64,000 nucleotides of DNA from NCBI RefSeq assembly GCF_011927635.1, contig NZ_JAATJB010000009.1, positions 62,001-126,000 of the forward strand, in the 5' to 3' direction. This DNA is from Sphingomonas trueperi. GTDB taxonomy: Bacteria; Pseudomonadota; Alphaproteobacteria; Sphingomonadales; Sphingomonadaceae. This document shows, in pieces, positions 11,120 to 19,062 of this stretch. Numbering within the stretch: position 1 is the first letter of the stretch; each line of letters starts with the position of its first letter. Made by a program: the position numbers and the translations under genes. The notes under the pieces are model-generated. The model was not told the origin of the DNA, ran no database searches, and saw nothing but the letters and a program-made list of their open reading frames with translations.

Positions 11120-11785
11120 TCACCAGGCCCAGGGCCGCTCGCGGAACCACTGGGTGATCACATACTTGGTGCCCGCGCGGACCTTCATCGCATGGTGGAT
11201 GGTCGCCGGATTGACGCTGCCGTCCGGGCGCAGATTGTTCCAGGCGAGCAGCTTGCCGGGCTCGGGCTGGACGATCTTGTCGATCGCCTTGAAGCGGGTG
11301 GCACCGCCGGCCTCGACATGGTTGAGGTACAGCATCACCGTCCAGGTCCGCTGGCCGGAGACGGCGCAGAATTTGTGGAAATCGGCGGTACCCGGATCGA
11401 AGTAATCGGTGTGCGCCTTGAATTCCTGGCCGATCGCATAGCGCTGGCCCTGCATCGGCTCGGCATGCGCGCCATCGAGCCCGATGAAATCGAGGATGCG
11501 CGCCTTGAGGTCGATCGCCAGCGGGTCCTCGGCGGCAAGGTCGCAGGTCTCGCTGGTGCGGAAGGCATAATCGTCGCCGGCATTGGCGAGGGTGGAGGGG
11601 CGGCGCTTCTCGTCGATCCGGGCCACCAGCGCGGCACAATCTGCGGGGTCGAGGAAGTTGCGCACCATGAACAGCGTCACCTTCGGGCTCGGCACCTTCT
11701 GGACGCCCGGATAGGAAAGGATGCGCGCGACGACCGGTTCGGACGGATGGCCGCTGCCGAGCGTGGGAAGAGAGGACATCTGCAT
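11120..11785 (-). CDS. 2-oxoglutarate/Fe(II)-dependent oxygenase, prolyl 4-hydroxylase type
   Basis: The 221-residue protein has the HxD...H iron triad: His125 and Asp127 in AHTDYFDPG, and the distal His at 197 or 198 in IHHAMKV, followed by a basic residue for 2-oxoglutarate. FHKFCAVSGQRTWTVMLYLN and GGATRF are typical of the P4Hc family. It probably hydroxylates a protein or small-molecule target. The target is unknown; a neighbouring secreted protein is one possibility. I chose the ATG at 11783-11785, with a second ATG six bases on (11777-11779). It is divergent from the GspE-like gene and convergent with the receptor gene. Confidence 0.88.
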   Translation of the reverse strand: MQMSSLPTLGSGHPSEPVVARILSYPGVQKVPSPKVTLFMVRNFLDPADCAALVARIDEKRRPSTLANAGDDYAFRTSETCDLAAEDPLAIDLKARILDFIGLDGAHAEPMQGQRYAIGQEFKAHTDYFDPGTADFHKFCAVSGQRTWTVMLYLNHVEAGGATRFKAIDKIVQPEPGKLLAWNNLRPDGSVNPATIHHAMKVRAGTKYVITQWFRERPWAW

Positions 11786-11834
11786 GATCGCGCTTTTGCC
11801 AAAGCGGGTGCTTTCATGCCAGCCGGACGCGTGA

Positions 11835-11863
11835 TTGTCATAAAAGTGCAGGTCGATTGTCAC
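11835..11863 (+). promoter_or_regulatory. Candidate Pho box upstream of the GspE-like gene
   Basis: TTGTCAT (6 of 7 against CTGTCAT) and TTGTCAC (5 of 7) lie exactly 22 bases apart, two Pho-box units, with AAAA and TCGA as spacers and a poor middle unit (GTGCAGG). The orientation faces the GspE-like gene, 35 bases before its start. The region is also the only promoter space for the divergent oxygenase. Confidence 0.5.
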
Positions 11864-11898
11864 AAAGCCTGCGTAGCCGGGCCTCGTCCAGCAGGGGG

Positions 11899-13071
11899 AT
11901 GACAGTGCATATCGACGTCGAACGGCATCCCGCGGCGGGCGGAGCAGCGCCCGCCGCACCGCAACTGGAGGCGCTGCTTGCCGAGGCGGCGCGGCTCGAG
12001 GCTTCCCATCTCCATGTCGAGCCCGGTGCCAGGGGTGTCGAAATCGCGTTTCGCGTCTCTGGGCTGCTGCACCCCTTTCGCGAACTGGCGCGTGCCGACG
12101 GCGATGCGCTGATCGGGCAGATCGCCGCCGCAGCCCGACTCTCGCCGGAACAAGGGCGGCCGCAGCGCGGCGAGATGCGGTGGGAAGGGGAGGTGCTCGA
12201 CATCTTCGTGCTGCCGGTGGTGCACGGGCAACGGGTGGTGGTGCAGCGTGCACCCCGCCAGGCCGGGCACCGCGAGCTCGAGGCGTTGGGGATGAGCGCG
12301 GCGCTGGCCAACCATGCACGCACGGTCCTGGCGCGGGCGGGCCTGGTGCTGGTGGCGGCGCCGACGGGGCATGGCCGCAGCACGACGTTGCAGGCGCTGC
12401 TGGGGCTCGCTGCCTCGCGCACCCGTCCTGCGCTGGCGGTGGCGAGCGGCGCGATGCCCGACATGCTGGGCGTGACCCGAGCGGACGCGTCGACCGTCGT
12501 CCCGGCGGAGACGCTGCGTGCGGGCATCGAGCAGGATCTCGACATCCTCATGGTCGACTCGCTGGAGGATCGCGCTGCAGCGGCGGCGGCGATGCAGGCC
12601 ACCCAGGCGGGGCGCCTGGTGCTGGCGGGCATCGACGCGCAGGATTCGGTGGCGGCGATCCAGCAGATGCGCAGCTGGCGCGTGGAGGCCTTCCATCTCG
12701 CCTCGGCGCTCAGCCTGGTGATGGCGCAGCGGCTGGTGCGGCGGCTGTGTCCCGAATGCCGCGAGCCGGTGCAGGCGACCGGTTCGGTCTCTGCGCTGCT
12801 CGGCTTCGATCCCGGCTCGATCGTCTATACCGCGGGCGGGTGCGTGGTGTGCGGGGGCACCGGCTTCGCCGGGCAGACCGGCGTCTTCGAATCGATTCGT
12901 GGCGACGCGACGATCCGGCGCTTGGTCAATGACGGTGGCGATGCGGCAATTCTCGCGCGCCATGCGTTTATCAGCACGCCCAATTTGGGCTCTGCCGCAC
13001 GCCATCTCGCCCGCACCGGGGTAACGACGCCGGAGGAGGCAGTGAAAATTTCCCGGGGGCAGGGTGCGTAA
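11899..13071 (+). CDS. GspE/PilB-like secretion ATPase with degenerate ATPase motifs
   Basis: The product (390 residues) keeps the GspE fold. An N2-type domain has SHLHVEPGARGVEIAFRVSG, followed by the RecA-like domain and a four-Cys zinc element (CPEC at 284-287, CVVC at 315-318) ending GFAGQTGVFE. The catalytic motifs are changed. Walker A reads APTGHGRSTT with Arg160 in place of Lys, Walker B reads DILMVDSLED where GspE has MVGEIRD, and the His box lacks its His (LVLAGIDAQDS). The N1 domain that docks to GspL is missing. It may be an inactive regulator or a specialised partner of a type II-like system. The start could also be the GTG at 11905, which spaces better from AGGGGG. Confidence 0.8.
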   Translation: MTVHIDVERHPAAGGAAPAAPQLEALLAEAARLEASHLHVEPGARGVEIAFRVSGLLHPFRELARADGDALIGQIAAAARLSPEQGRPQRGEMRWEGEVLDIFVLPVVHGQRVVVQRAPRQAGHRELEALGMSAALANHARTVLARAGLVLVAAPTGHGRSTTLQALLGLAASRTRPALAVASGAMPDMLGVTRADASTVVPAETLRAGIEQDLDILMVDSLEDRAAAAAAMQATQAGRLVLAGIDAQDSVAAIQQMRSWRVEAFHLASALSLVMAQRLVRRLCPECREPVQATGSVSALLGFDPGSIVYTAGGCVVCGGTGFAGQTGVFESIRGDATIRRLVNDGGDAAILARHAFISTPNLGSAARHLARTGVTTPEEAVKISRGQGA

Positions 13072-13118
13072 TCATCTTGCGCTCCGCTTCGGAGCCCGCT
13101 AAGCGCGCACTCCTTCAC

Positions 13119-13196
13119 GGCGACCATAGCTCAATCGGTTAGAGCGCTGGTTTGTGGTACCAGAGGTTGCGGGTTCGATCCCCGTTGGTCGCCCCA
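13119..13196 (+). tRNA. tRNA-His (GUG)
   Basis: Acceptor GCGACCA pairs with TGGTCGC, with the extra 5' G(-1) opposite C73 characteristic of tRNA-His. The anticodon stem CTGGT/ACCAG holds loop TTGTGGT (anticodon GTG). The T arm is GGGTTCGATCCCC, and CCA is encoded. Confidence 0.97.
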
Positions 13197-13228
13197 TTTT
13201 CCCCCTTCATCACAGCGCGGATCCATCC

Positions 13229-14278
13229 ATGATCACCGACTGGGGCTTTCCCGATTTCGACGACCACGAGGGCGTTCACCTCTTCTCGGATCGGGCTTCC
13301 GGCCTCAGTGCGATCATCGCGGTCCACTCGACCGCGCTGGGCGCCGCCGCGGGCGGCGTGCGCTTCTGGCATTATGCCGATCACCGCGCCGCGATCACCG
13401 ATGCGCTCCGCCTCTCGCGGGGGATGAGCTACAAGAACGCGATGGCCGACCTCCCCATGGGCGGCGGCAAGGGCGTGATCCTGGCGGACAAGCCGGGTGC
13501 GGAAGTGACCCAGGCGCAGCTGGAAGCGTTCGGCCGCGCGGTCGAGTCGCTCCATGGCCGCTATGTGACCGCCGAGGACGTCGGCATGTCCGAGGCCCGC
13601 ATGAAGGTCGTCGCGACCCAGACCAAGCATGTCTCCGGCCTGCCGGTGGCGGCGGGCAGCGCGGGCGGCGATCCGGGGCCGGTCACGGCGCGCGGCGTCT
13701 ATCTCGGTGTCAAGGCGGCGGCGAAGCGTGGCCTGGGCGTCGACTCGATGGCCGGCGTGCGCGTCGCGATCCAGGGCGTCGGCTCGGTCGGCGGCGGGCT
13801 GGCCCGGCTGCTGGCGGCGGACGGCGCCAAGCTGACCCTGGCCGACGTGCACGGCGACCGCGCCAAGGCGCTGGCCGCGGAGCTGGGCGCAGAGGCGATC
13901 GATGCCGATGCGATCCTGACGCACGAAGCCGACATTCTCAGCCCCTGTGCGCTGGGGGCGATCCTCACCGAACCGTCGATCGAAGCGCTGAAGGTGCGCG
14001 TCGTCGCGGGCGGCGCAAACAATCAGCTCGCCACGCGCGAGGACGGGCATCGCCTGCACGCGCGCGGTATCGTCTACGCGCCGGATTATGTGATCAACGC
14101 GGGCGGCATCATCAACGTTGCGCTCGAGTATCTGGGGCAGGGCGACCGTTCGGAGGTCGATGCCCGGGTCGAGAAGATCCCGGTGCGCCTGAACCAGGTG
14201 TGGGACGAAAGCGAATCGACCGGCGATCCGTCGAGTGAGGTCGCCGACCGAATCGCCCAGCGCCTGATCGGGCGGTAA
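13229..14278 (+). CDS. Glu/Leu/Phe/Val family amino-acid dehydrogenase
   Basis: The 349-residue NAD-dependent oxidative deaminase has the family active-site segment SYKNAMADLPMGGGKGVI, with its catalytic Lys, and a Rossmann motif in VAIQGVGSVGGGLARLLA. Length and the VHSTALGAAAGGVRFW opening fit the leucine/valine/phenylalanine dehydrogenase branch rather than hexameric glutamate dehydrogenases (about 420-450 residues). It would convert a branched or aromatic amino acid to its keto acid and ammonia. The exact substrate is not decided by what I can see. The ATG at 13229 begins the conserved region, and the gene lies just 3' of tRNA-His. Confidence 0.88.
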   Translation: MITDWGFPDFDDHEGVHLFSDRASGLSAIIAVHSTALGAAAGGVRFWHYADHRAAITDALRLSRGMSYKNAMADLPMGGGKGVILADKPGAEVTQAQLEAFGRAVESLHGRYVTAEDVGMSEARMKVVATQTKHVSGLPVAAGSAGGDPGPVTARGVYLGVKAAAKRGLGVDSMAGVRVAIQGVGSVGGGLARLLAADGAKLTLADVHGDRAKALAAELGAEAIDADAILTHEADILSPCALGAILTEPSIEALKVRVVAGGANNQLATREDGHRLHARGIVYAPDYVINAGGIINVALEYLGQGDRSEVDARVEKIPVRLNQVWDESESTGDPSSEVADRIAQRLIGR

Positions 14279-14288
14279 TCCCTTTGAG

Positions 14289-14450
14289 ATCCTCCCTGGC
14301 CGGGGAGGCGGACCATGCGCAGCATGGTGGAGGGCCGCGCCGCGAGGCGCGGTCTTTTGCGTTCCGGGCAACCGCCGCGTGCCGCGGCGGCCCCTCCACC
14401 ACGCGGCTTGCGCCGCGCGGTCCCCCTCCCCTGCATGCGCAGAGGAGGAT
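14289..14450. repeat. Large imperfect intergenic palindrome
   Basis: The spacer reads as nested inverted segments. Outer ATCCTCC faces GGAGGAT, then GGACC faces GGTCC, and inner GGTGGAGGG faces CCCTCCACC, with smaller GC hairpins at the centre. Such long GC palindromes between convergent genes resemble the dispersed intergenic repeats of sphingomonad genomes. A different palindrome of similar style is at 43166. It may also terminate both convergent genes. Confidence 0.6.
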
Positions 14451-14457
14451 TACGCTC

Positions 14458-15030
14458 TCACAACCACCCCGCCGTCTGCGCCGCGAGCCACAGGCCGATC
14501 GCGACGAACAGCAGCGCGGCGATGCGATGCACGGTGGTCAGCGGCACGCGGTCGATCACTGCCTTGCCGAGGAACACTGCCGGCACATTGGCGAGCATCA
14601 TCCCCAGCGTCGTCCCCGCCGTCACCGGCAGCACCGCATGGAAGCGCGCGCCGAGCGCCACCGTGGCGACCTGGGTCTTGTCGCCCATTTCGACCAGGAA
14701 GAACGCGATCGCGGTGGTGACGAACGCGCCGAACCGCGCGGGCTTGGGCGCCTCGTCTTCGTCGAGCTTGTCCGGGATCAGCGTCCACAGGCCCATCGCG
14801 ACGAACGAGGCGGCGATCGCATAGCGGAACCAGATGCTGTCCAGCAGTCCTGCGACCTCGGCACCCACCAGCGCGGCAAGAAAGTGGTTGGCGATGGTCG
14901 CGCCGAAGATGCCGCAGATGATCGGCACCGGCTTCTTGAAGCGGGTCGCGAGCAGGATCGCCAGCAGTTGGGTCTTGTCACCGATTTCGGCGAGCGCGAC
15001 CACCGCGGTGGAGGTGAGCAGGGCTTCCAA
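14458..15030 (-). CDS. TMEM165/GDT1-family cation exporter, probably Mn2+
   Basis: The 190-residue membrane protein has two halves, each with the family signature: ALAEIGDKTQLLAI and FLVEMGDKTQVATV (E-x-G-D-K-T). Six hydrophobic segments are visible. Bacterial members of this family export Mn2+ or Ca2+. I chose the TTG at 15028-15030, which gives the standard N-terminus (MEALLTSTAVVALAEIG) and has GGAGA seven bases upstream. The manganese-type riboswitch upstream supports Mn2+ as the substrate. Convergent with the dehydrogenase gene. Confidence 0.9.
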   Translation of the reverse strand: MEALLTSTAVVALAEIGDKTQLLAILLATRFKKPVPIICGIFGATIANHFLAALVGAEVAGLLDSIWFRYAIAASFVAMGLWTLIPDKLDEDEAPKPARFGAFVTTAIAFFLVEMGDKTQVATVALGARFHAVLPVTAGTTLGMMLANVPAVFLGKAVIDRVPLTTVHRIAALLFVAIGLWLAAQTAGWL

Positions 15031-15064
15031 GAAAGTCTCCGGGGCCGGGCGGATGCGAATCCAA

Positions 15065-15107
15065 CGACATCGCATCTCCCCGCCCGGCACGAGCGGAGAT
15101 GCGACGC
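15065..15107 (-). promoter_or_regulatory. Expression-platform hairpin of the Mn2+ riboswitch
   Basis: On the minus strand a perfect 10-bp stem, TCGCATCTCC with GGAGATGCGA, lies between the aptamer and the ribosome-binding site GGAGA. The left arm contains TCTCC, which can pair either in this hairpin or with the ribosome-binding site. This is a plausible translational switch. The mechanism is inferred. Confidence 0.5.
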
Positions 15108-15110
15108 CAT

Positions 15111-15215
15111 TGGTCTCGCCCGAGCCTTGCGGCTCCGCCTGCGCCATGGCCTCTCGACCAAGTATGTTGACGCAAGCGCCCGGTGCGCGCGGCACCGGCT
15201 GGCTACTCCCCAGAT
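15111..15215 (-). promoter_or_regulatory. yybP-ykoY (Mn2+-sensing) riboswitch aptamer
   Basis: Read on the minus strand, the leader holds the hallmark elements in order: CTGGGGAGTAGCC, a GC-rich stem (CGGTGCCGCGCGCACCG), GTCAACATACTTGG, a second stem (GCGGAGCCGCAAGGCTCG) and GGCGAGACC. These match the conserved loops of the yybP-ykoY class, known to bind Mn2+ and to control Mn2+ exporters including GDT1/TMEM165 types. The gene downstream is exactly such an exporter. Confidence 0.9.
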
Positions 15216-15328
15216 GACGCGGCTCGGGTAGCGGAACCTGCACGGCGTTGCAACCCTATGCGCAAGGAGGGGCGGGGACGTGCAATCGCTGCTTGGAATC
15301 GGGGGAGAAACCCGGCTACTCCAGCGCC

Positions 15329-16054
15329 GTGCCGACGCTACACGCCCTCGCCAACCCGGCGCGCTTCCTCAAGATCGCCCGCCCGCTCACGCCCGCCCTG
15401 TTCGGGGTCGGGCTGGCGCTGACGCTGTTCGGCGCCTGGGCCGGCCTTACCCAGACGCCCGCCGACTATCTGCAGAAGGACAGCGTCCGCATCCTCTACA
15501 TCCATGTGCCGACCGCCTGGCTCGGCATGGGCGGGTGGAGCAGCCTGGCGCTGGCGTGCCTGAGCTATCTGATCTGGCGGCACCCGCTGGCGATCGTCGC
15601 CGCGCGCGCGATCGCGCCGGTCGGGGCGGTGTTCGCCGCGCTCTGCCTGATCACCGGCTCGATCTGGGGACGCCCGACCTGGGGCACCTGGTGGGAATGG
15701 GACGGCCGCCTGACCAGCATGCTCTTGCTTTTCTTCGTCTATATCGCCTGGATCGCGCTCGCCCGCGCCGATGCCGAGCGGAGCGGCGACGGGCGCATTG
15801 CGGCGCTGTTCGGCGTCGCGGGGACGGTGCTATTGCCTATTATTCGCTATTCGGTGGTGTGGTGGAACACGCTGCACCAGGGGGAGAGCATCGGGCTCAC
15901 CCGCAGCAGCATCGATGCGTCGATGCTCTGGCCGCTGTGGTTCACGCTGTCCGGCTTCAGCCTGTTGTTCGGCGCCATCGTGCTGATGCGGATGCGCGCG
16001 CTGCTCGCCCGGCAAAAGGTCGAGGCCCGGCTGCGGCGGAGGGCGGCGCAATGA
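15329..16054 (+). CDS. ccmC: Heme exporter/handling protein CcmC
   Basis: This inner-membrane protein (241 residues) has six hydrophobic segments and the tryptophan-rich heme-binding WWD motif WGTWWEWDGRLTS. Periplasmic His residues lie in YIHVPTAW and in WWNTLHQG. It presents heme to CcmE during cytochrome c maturation. The GTG at 15329 gives a normal family length; an ATG at 15248 would add a non-conserved leader. It is the first gene of ccmCDEFGHI, whose genes all overlap by a few bases. No ccmA or ccmB is next to it. Confidence 0.93.
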   Translation: MPTLHALANPARFLKIARPLTPALFGVGLALTLFGAWAGLTQTPADYLQKDSVRILYIHVPTAWLGMGGWSSLALACLSYLIWRHPLAIVAARAIAPVGAVFAALCLITGSIWGRPTWGTWWEWDGRLTSMLLLFFVYIAWIALARADAERSGDGRIAALFGVAGTVLLPIIRYSVVWWNTLHQGESIGLTRSSIDASMLWPLWFTLSGFSLLFGAIVLMRMRALLARQKVEARLRRRAAQ

Positions 16055-16182
16055 ACCATTGGTGGTTCGTGACCGTCGCCTATCTGGTGGTGGCGCTCGG
16101 CACCGGCGGTCTCGCTGCCGTGAGCTGGTGGGCGATGCGGCGTGCGGAAGCGACCGCGGACGCGCTCGGGAAACGCGCGTGA
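16051..16182 (+). CDS. ccmD: Heme exporter protein CcmD
   Basis: This 43-residue protein begins MNHWWFVTVAYLVVALGTGG, a single membrane helix, followed by a charged cytoplasmic tail with Arg and Ala. Size, topology and position between ccmC and ccmE identify it. It stabilises the CcmC-CcmE complex and helps release holo-CcmE. Its ATG overlaps the ccmC stop (ATGA), and its own stop overlaps the ccmE GTG start. Confidence 0.88.
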   Translation: MNHWWFVTVAYLVVALGTGGLAAVSWWAMRRAEATADALGKRA

Positions 16183-16613
16183 AGGCAAAGCATCAACGAC
16201 TGACGCTGGCACTGCTGGCGGTCGCCGCCATCATCGGCGCGGCGCTGCTGGCGCTCTCCGCGCTCAAGGACCAGGCGGCGTTCTTCTATGCCCCCGGCGA
16301 CGTGGCGGACAAGCCGCTGCCGCTTGGCAAGGCGGTGCGGCTGGGCGGCATGGTCGAGAAGGGCTCGCTGGTTCGCGCGAAGGACGGCGTGTCGATCGCC
16401 TTCAAGGTCACCGACGGCAAGAATGTGGTGCCGGTGCGCTTCCGCGGCGTGACCCCGGACCTGTTCCGCGAAGGATCGGGGGTGGTCGCCGAGGGCCGGT
16501 TCCAGCCCGACGGCAGCTTCACGGCCGACAATCTGCTCGCCAAGCATGACGAGCGCTACATGCCGCCGCAGATGGCGGGGAAGATGCACAAGAGCGAGTC
16601 GCTGGAGCCATGA
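16179..16613 (+). CDS. ccmE: Periplasmic heme chaperone CcmE
   Basis: The 144-residue protein has an N-terminal anchor (LALLAVAAIIGAALLALSAL), an OB-fold domain, and the heme-binding motif LAKHDERYMPP with His123, which binds heme covalently. It ferries heme from CcmC to CcmF. The start is GTG at 16179, overlapping ccmD. The end overlaps the ccmF start by four bases. Confidence 0.95.
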   Translation: MKAKHQRLTLALLAVAAIIGAALLALSALKDQAAFFYAPGDVADKPLPLGKAVRLGGMVEKGSLVRAKDGVSIAFKVTDGKNVVPVRFRGVTPDLFREGSGVVAEGRFQPDGSFTADNLLAKHDERYMPPQMAGKMHKSESLEP

Positions 16614-18538
16614 TCGCCGAAGCGGGACTTGCGGCGCTGTGGCTCGCCACCGCCTTTGCCATTGCGCAGCTGCTGCTCGGCGCCGCCGCTGCGCGCGCGA
16701 CCGATCCGGCGGCAATGCTGCCGGGCGTCCGCAAGATCGCGCTGGTCCAGGCGCTGTTCGCGCTCTTGGCCTTCCTGATCCTGATCTGGCTGTTCGTCAC
16801 CTCGGACATGTCGGTGCTGCTGGTGGCGGAGAACAGCCACTCGCTGAAGCCGATGCTGTACAAGATCGCCGGTGCCTGGGGGAACCATGAAGGCTCGATG
16901 CTGCTCTGGGTGACCGTGCTCGCGGTCGCCGGGGCGGGCGTCGCGCTGTTCGAGCGGCGGCTGGTGGCCGAGACCCTTTCCGCGACGCTTGCCGCACAGG
17001 CGGCGATCGCGATCGGCTTCTACGCCTTCCTCGCCTTCGCCTCGAACCCCTTTGCGCGGTTGAACCCCGCGCCGGCGGACGGGCAGGGGCTCAACCCGCT
17101 GCTGCAGGACCCCGGTCTCGCTTTCCACCCGCCGACGCTCTATCTCGGCTATGTCGGGCTCTCGGTCGCGTTCAGCTTCGCGGTCGCCGCGCTGCTGATG
17201 CGCGATGTCGGCCCGGCCTTTGCCAAGGCGATGCGGCCCTGGGTGCTCGCCGCGTGGATCTTCCTGACGATTGGCATCACCGCGGGCAGCTACTGGGCCT
17301 ATTATGAACTCGGCTGGGGCGGCTGGTGGTTCTGGGATCCGGTGGAGAATGCCTCGCTGATGCCGTGGCTAGCGGCGACGGCGCTGCTCCACTCGGTCAA
17401 CGTGCTGGCGACTCGCGATGGCCTGCGCGCCTGGACGCTGATGCTCGCCGTCGTCGCTTTCTCGATGTCGATGGTCGGGACCTTCCTGGTCCGCTCGGGC
17501 ATCCTGGTGAGCGTCCATTCCTTTGCCGTCGATCCGACGCGGGGCACTTTCCTGCTCGCCCTGCTCGGCCTGTATATCGGCGGCGCGCTGGCGCTGTTCG
17601 GTGCGCGGGTGGGCACCGTTACGCAGGGCGCGACCTTCCAGCTGGTCAGCCGCGAGGCGGCGCTGGTGCTGAACAATCTTCTGCTCAGCGTGATCCTAGG
17701 CGTGGTGCTGATCGGCACGCTCTACCCGCTGGTCGCGCAGGCGATGGGCGTCCAGCTGTCGATCGGTGCGCCCTTTTTCGAGAAGACCGCGGTGCCGATC
17801 GCGCTGTTCCTGGTCGCGGGCACGGCGGCGGGGCCGTTGCTGCGCTGGCGGAAGGACTCGGCGCAGGCACTACTCTCCCGCGTCACCATTCCGCTGGCGA
17901 TCACCGGCGTTGCCTTTGCGCTGTTCTTCGCGATGACGGGCTTCGCCTCGCCGATCGCGGTGCTGGTGCTGGCGCTCGCCTTCGGGCTGGCCGCCGCGAG
18001 TATCGCGCCGCTGTGGAAGCGCAACCTGCGCCGCACGCCGCTGCCGATCTACGGCATGGTCGTCGCGCATCTCGGCATCGCGGTGAGCCTGGCCGGCATG
18101 GCGGCGGATACCCTCTTCAAGCAGGAGCGGCTGGCCGCCGTGGCGGTCGGCGATAACCTCACCGTCGGCCCGTTCAAGGTGACCCTGACGGAGGTACGGC
18201 CCACCGTCGGCCCCAACTGGTCGGCGCTGGAGGCGCGGCTGCAGGTGCAGCGGGGCGCCGCCGAGCCGTTCGAGCTCGTGCCCCAGCAGCGCTTCTTTCC
18301 CAATCCGCCGACCAACACCAGCGAAGCCGCGATCGCCACGCTGTGGGACGGGCAGGTCTACACCGTGCTCGGCGCGGCCGACGGGGCGGGGCGGTGGCAG
18401 CTCCGCCTCTGGTGGAAGCCCTTCGTCACGCTGATCTGGGCAGGCGGGGGGCTGATCGCACTGGGCGGCATCCTGTCGCTGCTCGGCCGGGTGCTCCGCG
18501 CCCGGCGAGAAGCACGCGAGCGGGAGGAATGGGCATGA
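16610..18538 (+). CDS. ccmF: Cytochrome c heme lyase subunit CcmF
   Basis: This large polytopic membrane protein (642 residues) carries the WWD heme-binding motif GWGGWWFWDPVENASLMPW and the conserved KIAGAWGNHEGSMLLWV segment. It receives heme from CcmE and ligates it to apocytochrome c with CcmH and CcmI. The C-terminal periplasmic loop (LTVGPFKVTLTEVRPTVGPN) is complete. It overlaps ccmE and ccmG. Confidence 0.96.
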   Translation: MIAEAGLAALWLATAFAIAQLLLGAAAARATDPAAMLPGVRKIALVQALFALLAFLILIWLFVTSDMSVLLVAENSHSLKPMLYKIAGAWGNHEGSMLLWVTVLAVAGAGVALFERRLVAETLSATLAAQAAIAIGFYAFLAFASNPFARLNPAPADGQGLNPLLQDPGLAFHPPTLYLGYVGLSVAFSFAVAALLMRDVGPAFAKAMRPWVLAAWIFLTIGITAGSYWAYYELGWGGWWFWDPVENASLMPWLAATALLHSVNVLATRDGLRAWTLMLAVVAFSMSMVGTFLVRSGILVSVHSFAVDPTRGTFLLALLGLYIGGALALFGARVGTVTQGATFQLVSREAALVLNNLLLSVILGVVLIGTLYPLVAQAMGVQLSIGAPFFEKTAVPIALFLVAGTAAGPLLRWRKDSAQALLSRVTIPLAITGVAFALFFAMTGFASPIAVLVLALAFGLAAASIAPLWKRNLRRTPLPIYGMVVAHLGIAVSLAGMAADTLFKQERLAAVAVGDNLTVGPFKVTLTEVRPTVGPNWSALEARLQVQRGAAEPFELVPQQRFFPNPPTNTSEAAIATLWDGQVYTVLGAADGAGRWQLRLWWKPFVTLIWAGGGLIALGGILSLLGRVLRARREAREREEWA

Positions 18539-19062
18539 AGAAACTGCTGATCTGGCTGCCGCTCGCCTTGTTCGCTTTGGTCTTCGCGCTGGTGGTGAAC
18601 GGGCTGATCGAGCCGAGCGACCGCATCGTCCGCTCCGCGATGGTCGGAAAGCCGTTGCCGACGCTCCAGCTACCCGCGATCGTGCAGGGCAAGCCCGGCA
18701 TCGACACCGCCGCCTGGCCCAAGGGCACGCCGCGGCTGCTCAACGTCTTCGCCAGCTGGTGCATTCCATGTGTTGCCGAGGCGCCGCAACTGCTCAAGCT
18801 CAAGCAGGCGGGCGTACAGATCGATGCGATCGCGGTGCGCGACAGCCCCGCCGAGGTGCAGGCCTTCCTCGCACGCAATGGTGACCCCTATGCGCGGATC
18901 GGGGACGATGCCGCGATGCGCGCGCAATTGTCGCTCGGCTCCTCGGGCGTGCCGGAGACCTTCGTGATCGACTCGCGCGGCGTGATCGTCGACCAGCATA
19001 TCGGGGACGTCCGGGCGGAAGACGTGCCCAAGCTGCTCGCCGCACTGGAGAAGGCCAAGTGA
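18535..19062 (+). CDS. ccmG: Thiol:disulfide interchange protein CcmG (DsbE)
   Basis: The membrane-anchored periplasmic thioredoxin (175 residues) has active site FASWCIPC (Cys76, Cys79) and the cis-Pro loop GVPETFVID. It reduces apocytochrome c or CcmH for heme attachment. I prefer the ATG at 18535, six bases after GGAGGA and overlapping the ccmF stop, over the ATG at 18529, which touches the ribosome-binding site. Confidence 0.93.
   Translation: MKKLLIWLPLALFALVFALVVNGLIEPSDRIVRSAMVGKPLPTLQLPAIVQGKPGIDTAAWPKGTPRLLNVFASWCIPCVAEAPQLLKLKQAGVQIDAIAVRDSPAEVQAFLARNGDPYARIGDDAAMRAQLSLGSSGVPETFVIDSRGVIVDQHIGDVRAEDVPKLLAALEKAK

Noticed and set aside
12180..12932. Long Gly/Ala-rich frame within the GspE-like gene
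   Set aside because: It is a frame-shifted reading of the GspE-like gene with no conserved motif.
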